DNA of 19,027 nt from UBA4823 sp034436035 (GCA_034436035.1 DAOTVW010000137.1:1-19027); one strand, 5' to 3'. Counted from the stretch's first letter, positions 7,388 to 15,440 are shown. Translations and numbers: made by a program. Notes: a model not told the origin generated them from the sequence alone.

Positions 7388-8521
7388 ATGTTGAAGAAAT
7401 TAACCTATCTCTTCGGTGCATTAGCCCTTGCATTCGGTCTGTGGGGTTTTTATAACCGTTTTGCATTCGGGCATGAAAACGCCGCCTATGGTTCTTATGT
7501 CGTTTGGGGCTTATGGGTGGCGATGTATTTATTCTTTGCGGGGTGTGCAGCCGGTGGTTTTATGGTAGCTACCCTCGATTTGTTATTTCAAATCAAAGTG
7601 TTCAAAGGTACCGGAAAAGCAGTGCTTTGGGCTGCTCTGGTTTGCTTAGGCGCAGCATTGCTGTCCATCTGGCTGGATTTAGGCCATCTCGAAAGGGTCT
7701 GGAAAGTATATTTAGAAGGCAACCCCCGCTCTCTCGTTTTTCAAATGGTGTGGGGTTACACTATTTTTGGGGTCATTCTATTGATTACGCTTTATCTGGC
7801 AATCTACAAACCGCAGCATCCTTTCTTGAAGGTGATCATGTGGATTGGATTGGTGGTAGCGTTGTTTATTTCTGGTGCGGTGGGCGCCTTACTCGGTGTG
7901 AACGCTGCTCGTCCCTTCTGGCACATTGGGCTATTCCCGGTGCAATTCCCGGTATTTTCTTTGGCATCTGGCGCTGCCATGCTGCTGATGGTGTTAGGTT
8001 TGTTTGGTCCTCGTGATGATCCTAATCGACCGCAGCAATTATGGGTTTTGAGTGTAGCAAGTGTGGTGTTGCTGGTAGTGAAATTATATTTCATGTGGGC
8101 TGATTACTCACAAAGCCTGTATGGAAATGTGCCAATGAATGTGGCTTCGATTAATCAAGTGCTGTATGGCCGCTATTGGTGGGCTTTCTGGATTTTACAA
8201 ATATTAATCGGAAGTTTGATTCCCATCTTCTTTCTCGTCCAGCCGAAATTTGCTCGTCATAACGGTTGGGCGGGTTGGATGGGCCTATTGATGTTAGTTG
8301 GTTATGCGGTGGCACGTGCATTGATTATTTTCCCTGGCTTGACGGTTCCAGAGTTAGATTTGCTCACCACTGCATTTAGCGGTCCCCATTTGTCTTTTGA
8401 TTATTTTCCTAGCTTGATGGAATGGGCTGTAACCGCCGGGACAGTTGGTCTGGCTATCCTTGGCTATTTGCTGGGCATAGACTACCTGCCCTTGTTCCCC
8501 AAATCCACGAAGGAGGCATGA
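7388..8521 (+). CDS. nrfD: NrfD/PsrC-family membrane anchor subunit
   Basis: 377 residues, very hydrophobic, with about nine or ten predicted membrane helices (for example SYVVWGLWVAMYLFF, LVFQMVWGYTIFGVILLITL and the C-terminal AVTAGTVGLAILGYLLGI). Early glycine-rich helices and the charged position in FMVATLDLLF fit the NrfD/PsrC family, which oxidises menaquinol in the membrane and hands electrons to the B subunit. A strong ribosome-binding site (AGGAGG) overlaps the end of the upstream gene and supports this start. The stop codon is one base before the ATG of the catalytic subunit, so tight co-expression is expected. No cytochrome motif is visible. Confidence 0.92.
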   Translation: MLKKLTYLFGALALAFGLWGFYNRFAFGHENAAYGSYVVWGLWVAMYLFFAGCAAGGFMVATLDLLFQIKVFKGTGKAVLWAALVCLGAALLSIWLDLGHLERVWKVYLEGNPRSLVFQMVWGYTIFGVILLITLYLAIYKPQHPFLKVIMWIGLVVALFISGAVGALLGVNAARPFWHIGLFPVQFPVFSLASGAAMLLMVLGLFGPRDDPNRPQQLWVLSVASVVLLVVKLYFMWADYSQSLYGNVPMNVASINQVLYGRYWWAFWILQILIGSLIPIFFLVQPKFARHNGWAGWMGLLMLVGYAVARALIIFPGLTVPELDLLTTAFSGPHLSFDYFPSLMEWAVTAGTVGLAILGYLLGIDYLPLFPKSTKEA

Positions 8522-8522
8522 A

Positions 8523-11500
8523 ATGAAAAACGCTGAAGATCAAAATAAAAAAATTAGCCGCAGAGATTTCCTTAAAGTTTCCGCTCTCGCTGGTGGTGCC
8601 GCAGCGATATTGGGAAATTTACCCGCTGCTCAAAAAACACTCGCTCGGTTTTGGTCCGAGGGTGAAGGCACATTCTACGAAGTCAGTCCAGAAAACCAAA
8701 TATATACCGTGTGTCTGCAATGTAACACGGGTTGTGGCATTAAAGTAAAGCTGTTAGATGGGATGGCAGCCAAAATTGATGGAAATCCCTATTCTCCGTG
8801 GACGCTCTGGCCGCATCCAGATTATGATACTCCAGTCAAAGATATGGCGAAAGTGGAAGGGGCAATTTGTCCGAAAGGACAAGCTGGCATTCAAACTGCT
8901 TATGATCCCTACCGTATTGTCAGCGTTTTGAAAAGAAAACCGGGCACAAAACGTGGCGAAGGGAAATGGGTGACGATTCCATTCGATAAGGCAATTGATG
9001 AGATCATTAATGGTGGTGACTTATTCGGTGAGGGCAAAGTTGACGGATTGAAAGACGTGCGCGCTTTGACCGATGCAGAGCTCTCCAAGGAGATGGCTGC
9101 CGATATTAAGGCGATCTGGGATGAAAAAGACAAGGACAAAAAGAAAGCCCTGGTCGAAGAGTTCAAATCAAAATATAAAGATCATCTAGACGTGCTCATC
9201 GACCCAGATCATCCCGATTTAGGACCAAAGAATAACCAATTCATGTTTGTTTGGGGGCGCATGAAAGGCGGCCGCGAAGATGTGGTGGATCGTTTTGTGA
9301 AGGGCGGCATTGGTTCGGTGAACATGAATGGTCACACCACCATTTGCCAAGGCTCCTTATATTTCACCGGCAAGGCGATGAGCTCAAAGTGGAACGCCGA
9401 AAAAGGTTCTTTTGACAGCGGAGATAAATTTTACTGGCAAGTGGATACCGGCAATAGTGAGTTTGTGATCTATGTAGGGAGTAATCTGTTCGATGCGAAT
9501 TATGGACCCCCACAGCGCGTACCAAAAGCAACCGATGCACTGGTCAATGGCCGTAAATTTGCTGTAGTTGACCCGCGCCTCTCAAAACTAGCTGCCCGCG
9601 CCTGGAAATGGGTGCCCATCAAACCGGGCACTGACGCCGCTTTTGCCTTGGGCATGATCCGCTGGATGCTGGAAAATGAACGCTACAATGCCGCTTACCT
9701 CGCCATTGCCAACCAAGCCGCTGCAACCGCCGCAGGAGAGCCGAATTATACCAACGCCACCTGGCTGGTAAAAATTAAAGATGGCGTTCCTGGCAAGCAC
9801 TTACGAGCCAGCGAATTAGGTTTATTGAAACCACAAACCGTAACCAAAGACGGCAAAGAGGTCACAGTGTATGTGGATGCACAAGGCGTGGAATACCCCG
9901 GTGATACACCTTTAGCGTTAGTGCAGGGTAAACCAACCCCCATCAATGTATTAGACAGTAAAGCCGCTGCGGTGATCGGTGACTTGCTCTATAGCGGGAA
10001 GGTGGGTGAGTTTGAGGTAAAAACCGGTTTGCAGATCTTGCTTGAATCGGCTCAAGAGCACACCCTCGCGGAATGGGCAGAGATTGCCGGTGTGCGCGAA
10101 GAGGATATTGTGACCCTGGCGGCCGAATTTACTTCTCACGGGCGGCGGGCAGCTGCGGATATCCATCGTGGGCCTTCCCAACATACCAATGGTTTTTATA
10201 ACAACAATGCCTGGTATGTGGTGAATTTGTTGATTGGCAACTTTGACTATGCTGGCGGGACGATCAAACTCACTACGTATGATCGCAAAGGCGCCAAGAA
10301 AGGTCAGCCATTCCCGGTGATGACCATGTTTGGTGAAGAAGAGATGACCGCTTTTGGTGTGGACATGCTGCGCACGACCGTAGCGTATGAAAAAACCACC
10401 CTGTTCGATGGCAGCTATCCAACCAAACGGCCCTGGTTCCCGTTGGCGAGCGATGTCTATCAAGAAGATATTCCATCGATTGGCGATGCCTATCCCTACC
10501 CGGTTAAAATCCTCATGACCTATATGGCAGCCCTGCCTTACAGCCTGCCGGGGGGCCAAAAGGTGATCGAAATCCTGGCAGACCCGAAGAAGATTCCCTT
10601 GTTTATCGCTAGCGATATTATGGTTGGCGAAACCAGCATGTACGCCGATTATATATTCCCCGATCTCTCCTTTTTAGAACGTTGGGAATTTCATGGTTCT
10701 CATCCGTCTGTGCCATGGAAAGTGGAAAATATTCGTCAACCGGCAATCGCATTGCCCGGCTGGCAAACCGTAAAAGTATTTGGAGAAGAGATTGCCATGT
10801 CCTTTGAGGCGGTATTCCTTGCCATCGCCGAGCGGATGAAATTACCTGGCTTTGGTCCGAATGGGTTTGGGGAAGGAATGCCTTACATCCGACCTGAAGA
10901 TTTCTACCTAAAACAAGTGGCTGATATCGCTTTTGGTGATAAGGAAGATGGTTCCGAATCGGTGCCCGAAGCCAGTGATGAAGAAGTGGAAATCTTTTTG
11001 AAAGCCCGCCGGCACTTACCAAAAAGCGTTTTCGACCCAACGAAATGGAAAGCTGCCGTTGGAAATGATGAGAGTTTGTGGCGCAAGGTTGTTTATGTAT
11101 TGAACCGTGGCGGAAGATATGAGGCGTTTGCGAAGGGCTATAACGGTGATAAAGTTGCCCATCCCTATGGCCGCTTGATCAACCTTTATCAAGAGAAAAC
11201 CGCTAGCTCGATCAATACCATGACTGGCAAGCCTTATGCGGGTTACACAAAATATATCCCGGCTGGTTTGTCTGCTATGGGTGAGGAAATTGTGGATAAA
11301 GGTTATGACCTGCACTTGATCACCTTCAAGACCATGACAATGGCAAAAGCGCGCGGTATCGCGGATTATTGGCTCCTCGCAGTCGTGCCAGAAGGGTATG
11401 TCTTGATCCATTCCCAGGATGCCCGTAAGCTTGGTATCAAGGATGGCGATATGGTACGGGTATCTTCTGCCAGCAACCCAGAAGGCGTCTTGGATTTGCA

Positions 11501-11780
11501 GAACGGACGCAAAGTGCCGATTGTCGGCAAAGCTAAAGTGGTCGAAGGAATCCGGCCTGGCGTTGTTGCGTTTCCACTTGGTTTTGGCCATTGGTCTAGT
11601 GGTTCAGCAGATTTGACGATCGATGACAAAGTCGTCAAAGGAGATCCTCGCCGGGCGGTACCAGTCCATTTGAACGCCGCAATGCGGGTGGACCCGGTTT
11701 TGAAGAACGTCACCTTGAGTGACTTGGCTGGCGGTTCAGCAGTATTCTATGACAGCAAAGTGAAGGTCGAGAAAGCCTAA
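8523..11780 (+). CDS. Tat-exported molybdopterin oxidoreductase catalytic subunit (TtrA-like)
   Basis: 1085 residues. A Tat signal is seen at the N-terminus (ISRRDFLKVSALAGGAA). The [4Fe-4S] site is Cys64/67/71/116, followed by the Mo-bisPGD domains. Cys275, in HTTICQGSLY, is the likely protein ligand of molybdenum; no in-frame TGA suggests selenocysteine. A lysine-rich insert at about 165-230 and the overall length make it longer than PhsA/PsrA or ArrA and closer to TtrA. With the B and NrfD subunits upstream and a PhnD-kinase-regulator cassette before them, a tetrathionate reductase-like enzyme is the best guess. Reduction of other sulfur oxyanions, arsenate or selenate cannot be excluded. 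A ribosome-binding site (AAGGAGG) precedes the ATG. The enzyme should act outside the cytoplasmic membrane in anaerobic respiration. Confidence 0.9.
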   Translation: MKNAEDQNKKISRRDFLKVSALAGGAAAILGNLPAAQKTLARFWSEGEGTFYEVSPENQIYTVCLQCNTGCGIKVKLLDGMAAKIDGNPYSPWTLWPHPDYDTPVKDMAKVEGAICPKGQAGIQTAYDPYRIVSVLKRKPGTKRGEGKWVTIPFDKAIDEIINGGDLFGEGKVDGLKDVRALTDAELSKEMAADIKAIWDEKDKDKKKALVEEFKSKYKDHLDVLIDPDHPDLGPKNNQFMFVWGRMKGGREDVVDRFVKGGIGSVNMNGHTTICQGSLYFTGKAMSSKWNAEKGSFDSGDKFYWQVDTGNSEFVIYVGSNLFDANYGPPQRVPKATDALVNGRKFAVVDPRLSKLAARAWKWVPIKPGTDAAFALGMIRWMLENERYNAAYLAIANQAAATAAGEPNYTNATWLVKIKDGVPGKHLRASELGLLKPQTVTKDGKEVTVYVDAQGVEYPGDTPLALVQGKPTPINVLDSKAAAVIGDLLYSGKVGEFEVKTGLQILLESAQEHTLAEWAEIAGVREEDIVTLAAEFTSHGRRAAADIHRGPSQHTNGFYNNNAWYVVNLLIGNFDYAGGTIKLTTYDRKGAKKGQPFPVMTMFGEEEMTAFGVDMLRTTVAYEKTTLFDGSYPTKRPWFPLASDVYQEDIPSIGDAYPYPVKILMTYMAALPYSLPGGQKVIEILADPKKIPLFIASDIMVGETSMYADYIFPDLSFLERWEFHGSHPSVPWKVENIRQPAIALPGWQTVKVFGEEIAMSFEAVFLAIAERMKLPGFGPNGFGEGMPYIRPEDFYLKQVADIAFGDKEDGSESVPEASDEEVEIFLKARRHLPKSVFDPTKWKAAVGNDESLWRKVVYVLNRGGRYEAFAKGYNGDKVAHPYGRLINLYQEKTASSINTMTGKPYAGYTKYIPAGLSAMGEEIVDKGYDLHLITFKTMTMAKARGIADYWLLAVVPEGYVLIHSQDARKLGIKDGDMVRVSSASNPEGVLDLQNGRKVPIVGKAKVVEGIRPGVVAFPLGFGHWSSGSADLTIDDKVVKGDPRRAVPVHLNAAMRVDPVLKNVTLSDLAGGSAVFYDSKVKVEKA

Positions 11781-11828
11781 ATGGAGGGGATACTGCTCTC
11801 ATAAAAGGATGTGTGGTAGCGTAATCTT

Positions 11829-11864
11829 CACCGTTCTGGGGGGTTCAAATCCTCCGGAACGGTG
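11829..11864 (+). other. Stable hairpin with a tRNA T-loop-like loop
   Basis: Outer arms CACCGTTC (11829-11836) and GAACGGTG (11857-11864) pair perfectly. Inside, G5 (11839-11843) pairs with CCTCC (11851-11855), closing the seven-base loop TTCAAAT, which is identical to a common tRNA T-loop. It lies 50 bases after the reductase operon stop. It may end that transcript, but no proper T-run follows. A full tRNA cannot be folded, because the strand complementary to the 3' arm is adjacent rather than about 65 bases upstream. Confidence 0.5.
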
Positions 11865-11887
11865 GGTTTAATGATATACTATTTTTA

Positions 11888-12020
11888 TCTCTCCGAAGCC
11901 TGACTGCCTAAACGAAATGCATGGCAGCAGGACTGTAGCGCAGGATTTCAACCTGTGTTACCGGGTAGGGTGTGGAAACGCCCCTGCCTCCCGACCTTGG
12001 AAAGGAGATGTGCCAGTCCC
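11888..12020 (+). promoter_or_regulatory. Structured leader RNA, probable Moco riboswitch
   Basis: A closed multi-branch structure can be drawn. P1 pairs TCTCC (11890-11894) with GGAGA (12004-12008). P2 pairs CCTG/CTGCC (11899-11908, one bulged A) with GGCAGCAGG (11923-11931) and holds a CCTAAA...CATGG internal loop resembling the 11-nt tetraloop receptor. P3 pairs CGCAGG (11939-11944) with CCTGTG (11952-11957). P4 is capped by a GAAA tetraloop (11975-11978) on stem CGGG/CCCG. The conserved-looking ends CTCCGAAGCC and GGAAAGGAGATGTGCCA, the GNRA loop with a receptor, and the molybdenum context recall the Moco RNA motif. A terminator follows at once and an FmdE-family gene lies downstream. The class assignment is from memory of that motif. 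Confidence 0.6.
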
Positions 12021-12035
12021 ATTGCTGATCTCAAG

Positions 12036-12065
12036 GCCGTCTCTAATCCAGACGGCTCTTTTTTT
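12036..12065 (+). terminator. Intrinsic terminator of the leader (riboswitch expression platform)
   Basis: GCCGTCT (12036-12042) and AGACGGC (12050-12056) form a perfect 7-bp GC-rich stem with a 7-base loop, followed by TCTTTTTTT. It sits after the structured leader and 112 bases before the FmdE-family ATG, so it can attenuate that operon. CCTTG at 11995-11999 can pair with CAAGG at 12032-12036 at the base of the terminator, a possible but short alternative pairing. Confidence 0.88.
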
Positions 12066-12177
12066 GTGGATAAGCTGTATGGAGTATCTGCACAATGGCG
12101 TCGGAGGGAACAATACGGCTGGTTTGTTATGAGAAGAATATACCATCCAATCTTCGGAACGAAAACGGAGTAGACCA

Positions 12178-12804
12178 ATGGATTTAGAATATTACCTCAA
12201 GAAATCTGCGGAAGATCATGATCATCTTTGCCCGCGTCAGGTATTGGGCGTGCGAATTGGGCTAGCAGGGTTAGAAGCGCTGGGGTTCAGTGAGCCGCCG
12301 AAGAAGAAACGGTTGATGGTAATTTGTGAGACGGATGGATGCTTTGTGGACGGCGTCACCTCGGTTACGAACTGCACGGTTGGCCATCGCACCTTGCGGA
12401 TCGAGGATTATGGTAAAATTGCCGCTACGTTTATTGATGTTAACACTGAGCAAGCTATTCGCATTAGCCCGCATCCGCAAGTGCGCGAGCGGGCTTATGC
12501 TTATGTACCTCAGGAAAAGCGTCATTACTTTGCCCAATTGTATGGTTACCAAATCATGCCGGTTGAGGAATTGCTTGTTTTTGAAACCGTCAATTTACAA
12601 ACCCCGGTTGCCCAAATCATTGGAAAATTAGGGGTACGCGTCAATTGCGCGATCTGCGGAGAGGAAATCATCAATCAACGGGAAATCATCCGCGATGGCA
12701 TGACGATTTGCCGGGCTTGTGCTGGGGAATCCTATTATCAATCCACCCCTTTTGTAGAAGTAAAGAATCCAATCCATTCCACCCTAGAACCGCTTCATGA
12801 GTGA
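12178..12804 (+). CDS. FmdE-family protein with C-terminal zinc finger
   Basis: 208 residues. The N-terminal HDHLCP motif (14-19) followed by VLGVRIGLAGLEALG, and CETDGCFVDGVTSVTNCTVGH (50-70), identify the FmdE domain, named after a subunit of archaeal formylmethanofuran dehydrogenase. In bacteria it occurs alone near molybdenum or tungsten enzymes, with unclear function. A C-terminal treble-clef-like zinc ribbon has Cys157, Cys160, Cys178 and Cys181. No other formylmethanofuran dehydrogenase subunits are in the window, so methanogenic function is unlikely. A GGAG upstream supports the ATG. The gene follows the putative riboswitch and terminator and overlaps the next gene by 8 bases. A role in molybdenum cofactor delivery or sulfur/metal handling is inference. 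Confidence 0.87.
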   Translation: MDLEYYLKKSAEDHDHLCPRQVLGVRIGLAGLEALGFSEPPKKKRLMVICETDGCFVDGVTSVTNCTVGHRTLRIEDYGKIAATFIDVNTEQAIRISPHPQVRERAYAYVPQEKRHYFAQLYGYQIMPVEELLVFETVNLQTPVAQIIGKLGVRVNCAICGEEIINQREIIRDGMTICRACAGESYYQSTPFVEVKNPIHSTLEPLHE

Positions 12805-13639
12805 GACCGATAAGAGAAACGATTCTTTTCACGCTGGCTCCGAAATTGTCCTGGTGCGCGGCAGCGGTGATGTTGGCTCAGCGGTTGCCCACCTGTTATT
12901 CCAAAATGGCTATCGTGTGCTGATTCACGAGACCGCCTCTCCGAGCGCCACGCGGCGAAAGATGGCGTTTACCGATGCTGTTTTCGATGGTACTAGCACT
13001 CTAGAAAACGTTACCGCTCAACGAGTGGACGATTTATTGCAAATAATCCCTCTGTTATCCGAACACCGCCTTATTCCATTGGTGACCATTGATTTCGACC
13101 AGGTCTTGCAAAACATCCGCCCAACGATATTGGTGGATGCACGCATGCGCAAACACCATCAACCGGAAGTCCAGATTCACCTGGCGCCGTTGACGATAGG
13201 CTTGGGTCCAAATTTTGAAGCGGGCCTCACTACCCATCTGGCGGTGGAGACGGGTTGGGGAGAGGAGCTGGGGAAAGTGATCCGCAGCGGGAAGACCAAG
13301 CCTTTGCATGGGGAACCACAGTCGATCGCCGGTCATGCTCGAGACCGTTATGTTTATGCCCCGCTACAGGGCGTGTTTCGGACAAAATTAACGATTGGCG
13401 CGCCGGTGGAACAAGGTCAGGTTATTGCTAGGATTGGAGAGCAACCATTAACTGCTCCGATCACAGGGGTGCTGCGGGGATTGACCCATGATGGCGTAGA
13501 AGTGGCAGCCGGCACAAAAGTGATTGAAGTTGACCCACGTTTGGAAGAAGCTCAAATCACCGGCATAGGCGCAAGACCAAAGCAGATCGCGCTGGGTGTG
13601 TGGAAAGCTATCCAACTTTCTCTGCGGGAGGGGGGATAA
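12797..13639 (+). CDS. yqeB: YqeB/EF2563-family molybdoenzyme accessory protein
   Basis: 280 residues. An N-terminal Rossmann-like nucleotide-binding motif (VLVRGSGDVGSAVAHLLFQ, about 18-36) is followed by the family's central domain (TILVDARMRKHH, then GLGPNFEAGLTTHLAVET). The C-terminus (APLQGVFRTKLTIGAPVEQG to VIEVDPRL) resembles a barrel-sandwich/lipoyl-like fold. The family is annotated as a selenium-dependent molybdenum hydroxylase system protein and is related in role to XdhC-type maturation factors. No molybdenum hydroxylase and no selenium genes occur in the window, so its client could be the reductase upstream or an enzyme encoded elsewhere. It starts inside the end of the FmdE-family gene and ends one base before the TSUP start, indicating one operon. 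Confidence 0.83.
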   Translation: MSETDKRNDSFHAGSEIVLVRGSGDVGSAVAHLLFQNGYRVLIHETASPSATRRKMAFTDAVFDGTSTLENVTAQRVDDLLQIIPLLSEHRLIPLVTIDFDQVLQNIRPTILVDARMRKHHQPEVQIHLAPLTIGLGPNFEAGLTTHLAVETGWGEELGKVIRSGKTKPLHGEPQSIAGHARDRYVYAPLQGVFRTKLTIGAPVEQGQVIARIGEQPLTAPITGVLRGLTHDGVEVAAGTKVIEVDPRLEEAQITGIGARPKQIALGVWKAIQLSLREGG

Positions 13640-13640
13640 G

Positions 13641-14381
13641 ATGCCTTTAGGTTGGATGAGCATATTGGTATTCCTTGTCGCGGTTTTGTACTCAAGCATT
13701 GGTTTTGGCGGCGCTTCCAGCTACCTGGCGGTGATGAGTTTGTTCAATGTCACCCCTGCTTTCGCTTCCACGATTGCCCTAACCCTTAATATCCTGGTTG
13801 CCGGAATCGCGTTTCTCAATTACTACCGCAGGAAGTTTTTCCGGTGGGACTTGTTATGGCAATTCTTGGTCACCTCCATACCAGCCGCGTTTCTAGGCGG
13901 GATGATTAAATTAAGCCCTTCCCTGTATGCGCTCTTGCTGGACGGCGTTTTGCTCTACGTCGCGCTGCGTTTATTCCTGATGCCCAGCACGACACATAGT
14001 GAGGAAGAAGCCTTTCAATCACCGAAAACAATCATTGCCCTCGCAGCAGGCGCGATACTTGGGTTGATGTCGGGTATGATCGGGATCGGCGGCGGAATCT
14101 TCCTTTCCCCGTTGATTATCTTGGCAAAGTGGGGTACCGCCAAACAAGCTGCTGCAGTTTCGGCTGCCTTTATTGTGATCAATTCACTCAGTGGTCTGAT
14201 CGGGCGGGCGCTTAGCGGGAGTTTGGATTACGGCACCTATGGGATAATCTTCGTTGCCGTGGGGATCGTCGGCGGGTATCTGGGTAGCTACTGGGGATCG
14301 AAGCGACTTTCCAGCCGCGGCGTGCAGATTCTCTTGGGGGTAGTGTTGCTGGTGGTGGTGGGAAGAAACTTATTGAAGTAA
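13641..14381 (+). CDS. TauE/SafE (TSUP) family membrane transporter
   Basis: 246 residues with about eight membrane helices in two related halves, each opening with a glycine motif (GFGGASSYLAV near the N-terminus and GIGGGIFLSPLII near residue 150). This is the 4-toluene sulfonate uptake/sulfite export (TSUP) family, which moves sulfite, sulfonates, sulfoacetate and similar organic or sulfur anions. I choose the ATG at 13641: it follows a strong purine-rich ribosome-binding site (GGGAGGGGGG) and starts directly in the first helix. A longer frame from 13596 would sit inside the upstream gene. Export of sulfite produced by a sulfur oxyanion reductase would fit the neighbourhood; uptake of an oxyanion is the alternative. 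The substrate is not determined by sequence. Confidence 0.87.
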   Translation: MPLGWMSILVFLVAVLYSSIGFGGASSYLAVMSLFNVTPAFASTIALTLNILVAGIAFLNYYRRKFFRWDLLWQFLVTSIPAAFLGGMIKLSPSLYALLLDGVLLYVALRLFLMPSTTHSEEEAFQSPKTIIALAAGAILGLMSGMIGIGGGIFLSPLIILAKWGTAKQAAAVSAAFIVINSLSGLIGRALSGSLDYGTYGIIFVAVGIVGGYLGSYWGSKRLSSRGVQILLGVVLLVVVGRNLLK

Positions 14382-14435
14382 AGGCAATGTCTCTTGCTAA
14401 TCCATTCCCTGAAACGACCTTTCTTGAAACAAGAC

Positions 14436-15440
14436 CTAAAAAGGTAAAGAGGTATCAGTGAAGGTATTGTCATAAACCAAATGGTTATCCAGAGTTACGC
14501 GAATTTGATAACGAGAAAACGTGTGCGGCAGGGAAATGGTATATTCATAGGGAGGCATAGAAAAATGGGGAATTTCTTGAGCAAAGGTCTGCCCAGCAGT
14601 GACTTCCAGGCGCAGGCAAAAAGGCCCTGGTGCTCTTGTTTCTGGGGAAAATTGTAAGTGAATGTGAGATGAATCGAGCAAGGCGCGCTCGATGAAAGTC
14701 CGATGACGAAAGTAGAGTTCACTACGATTGGAAGCAATGATGCGGTTTTGATGGCGAAGCCGTAATTCTAAGGGAAGCAGGGAAAGCAGGGTTTCTTTCT
14801 CCGCCTCAGAGCGACAGTAAATGTATTTTAGAGAGGTTAAGTCCAGTTCGCGTGGAATGATGATTTCAGCATTGCGGTGCGCCACAATTTCGCGGGCGCT
14901 CTCCGAGTCGCTCCAGTCAATCCATTGATTGTGGTAAATCTTCGTCCAGGGTAAATTTTGCAGTTCTTGCGGGCTTTTGAGTAGTTGATACCCCCCGTGC
15001 GACGCCAGCGTCCGGTCGGAAAAGTAGCTATCGGGCAGGGCGAGGATTTCAGGCAGGTCAAACAGGAAAAAGACCGGCACTGGGCAATGCGCATCAGGGA
15101 ATCTGGATTGAGCCAGGGATTGTTGTGAATGGACACCCTCCGCATGATACTGAGTGGGTGTCTTGGGTCGAAAATACAGCCGTACAGAATCCCTAACATT
15201 GAGATCAGTACCAGCCAGTACTTCTGTGCTGCCGCTGCTGACAGCTATTTTTCCTTCCTTTTCTGCCTGATAGCGGCTCAGTAGCTTGCCATCTTTCAAT
15301 ATGCTGATTGCGTTACGGATGTCGGTGTAGTGAAAGGCATATTGCGGCCACCAGCGGCGTTCACTATCTCTTACCCATGCTTCTTGTGCCAGACGCTTTA
15401 AGACAGCGCTCCATGAGGTGGAATCGGAATGAGACGGCAT
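14436..15440 (-). CDS. darT: DarT-like DNA ADP-ribosyltransferase toxin with C-terminal extension
   Basis: 334 residues. The NAD-binding start HYTDIRNAISILKDGKLLSR (37-56), the RLYFRPKTPTQYHAEG block (87-102) and the candidate catalytic Glu192 in NAEIIIP match the DarT (DUF4433) family, which attaches ADP-ribose to bases of single-stranded DNA. Well-studied DarT proteins have about 210 residues. This one carries about 35 extra residues at the N-terminus and about 90 at the C-terminus (from about 245), with a beta-rich pattern (FCLRLEVTAG, YEYTISLPHTFSRYQIRVTL). It follows the macrodomain gene by 3 bases, forming a toxin-antitoxin operon. TPTQY instead of the PMLY reported in thymidine-specific DarT2 proteins hints at another subgroup, possibly DarT1-like. 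Activity is inferred from family. Confidence 0.82.
   Translation of the reverse strand: MPSHSDSTSWSAVLKRLAQEAWVRDSERRWWPQYAFHYTDIRNAISILKDGKLLSRYQAEKEGKIAVSSGSTEVLAGTDLNVRDSVRLYFRPKTPTQYHAEGVHSQQSLAQSRFPDAHCPVPVFFLFDLPEILALPDSYFSDRTLASHGGYQLLKSPQELQNLPWTKIYHNQWIDWSDSESAREIVAHRNAEIIIPRELDLTSLKYIYCRSEAEKETLLSLLPLELRLRHQNRIIASNRSELYFRHRTFIERALLDSSHIHLQFSPETRAPGPFCLRLEVTAGQTFAQEIPHFSMPPYEYTISLPHTFSRYQIRVTLDNHLVYDNTFTDTSLPF

Noticed and set aside
9951..10559. Minus-strand open frame of 202 codons
   Set aside because: Lies wholly antisense to the catalytic subunit, without recognisable domain or ribosome-binding site.
11016..11591. Minus-strand open frame of 191 codons
   Set aside because: Antisense to the 3' part of the catalytic subunit gene; no protein family character.
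11790..11870. A possible tRNA or tRNA-Sec gene, suggested by GGTAGCG and the T-loop-like TTCAAAT
   Set aside because: No acceptor 5' strand exists at the needed distance; the complement of the 3' arm lies directly next to the T-stem, so only a hairpin forms.
14422..14434. TCTTG-aaa-CAAGA as a terminator between the convergent TSUP and darT genes
   Set aside because: Only five pairs, AT-rich, and no T-run on either side; too weak to call.
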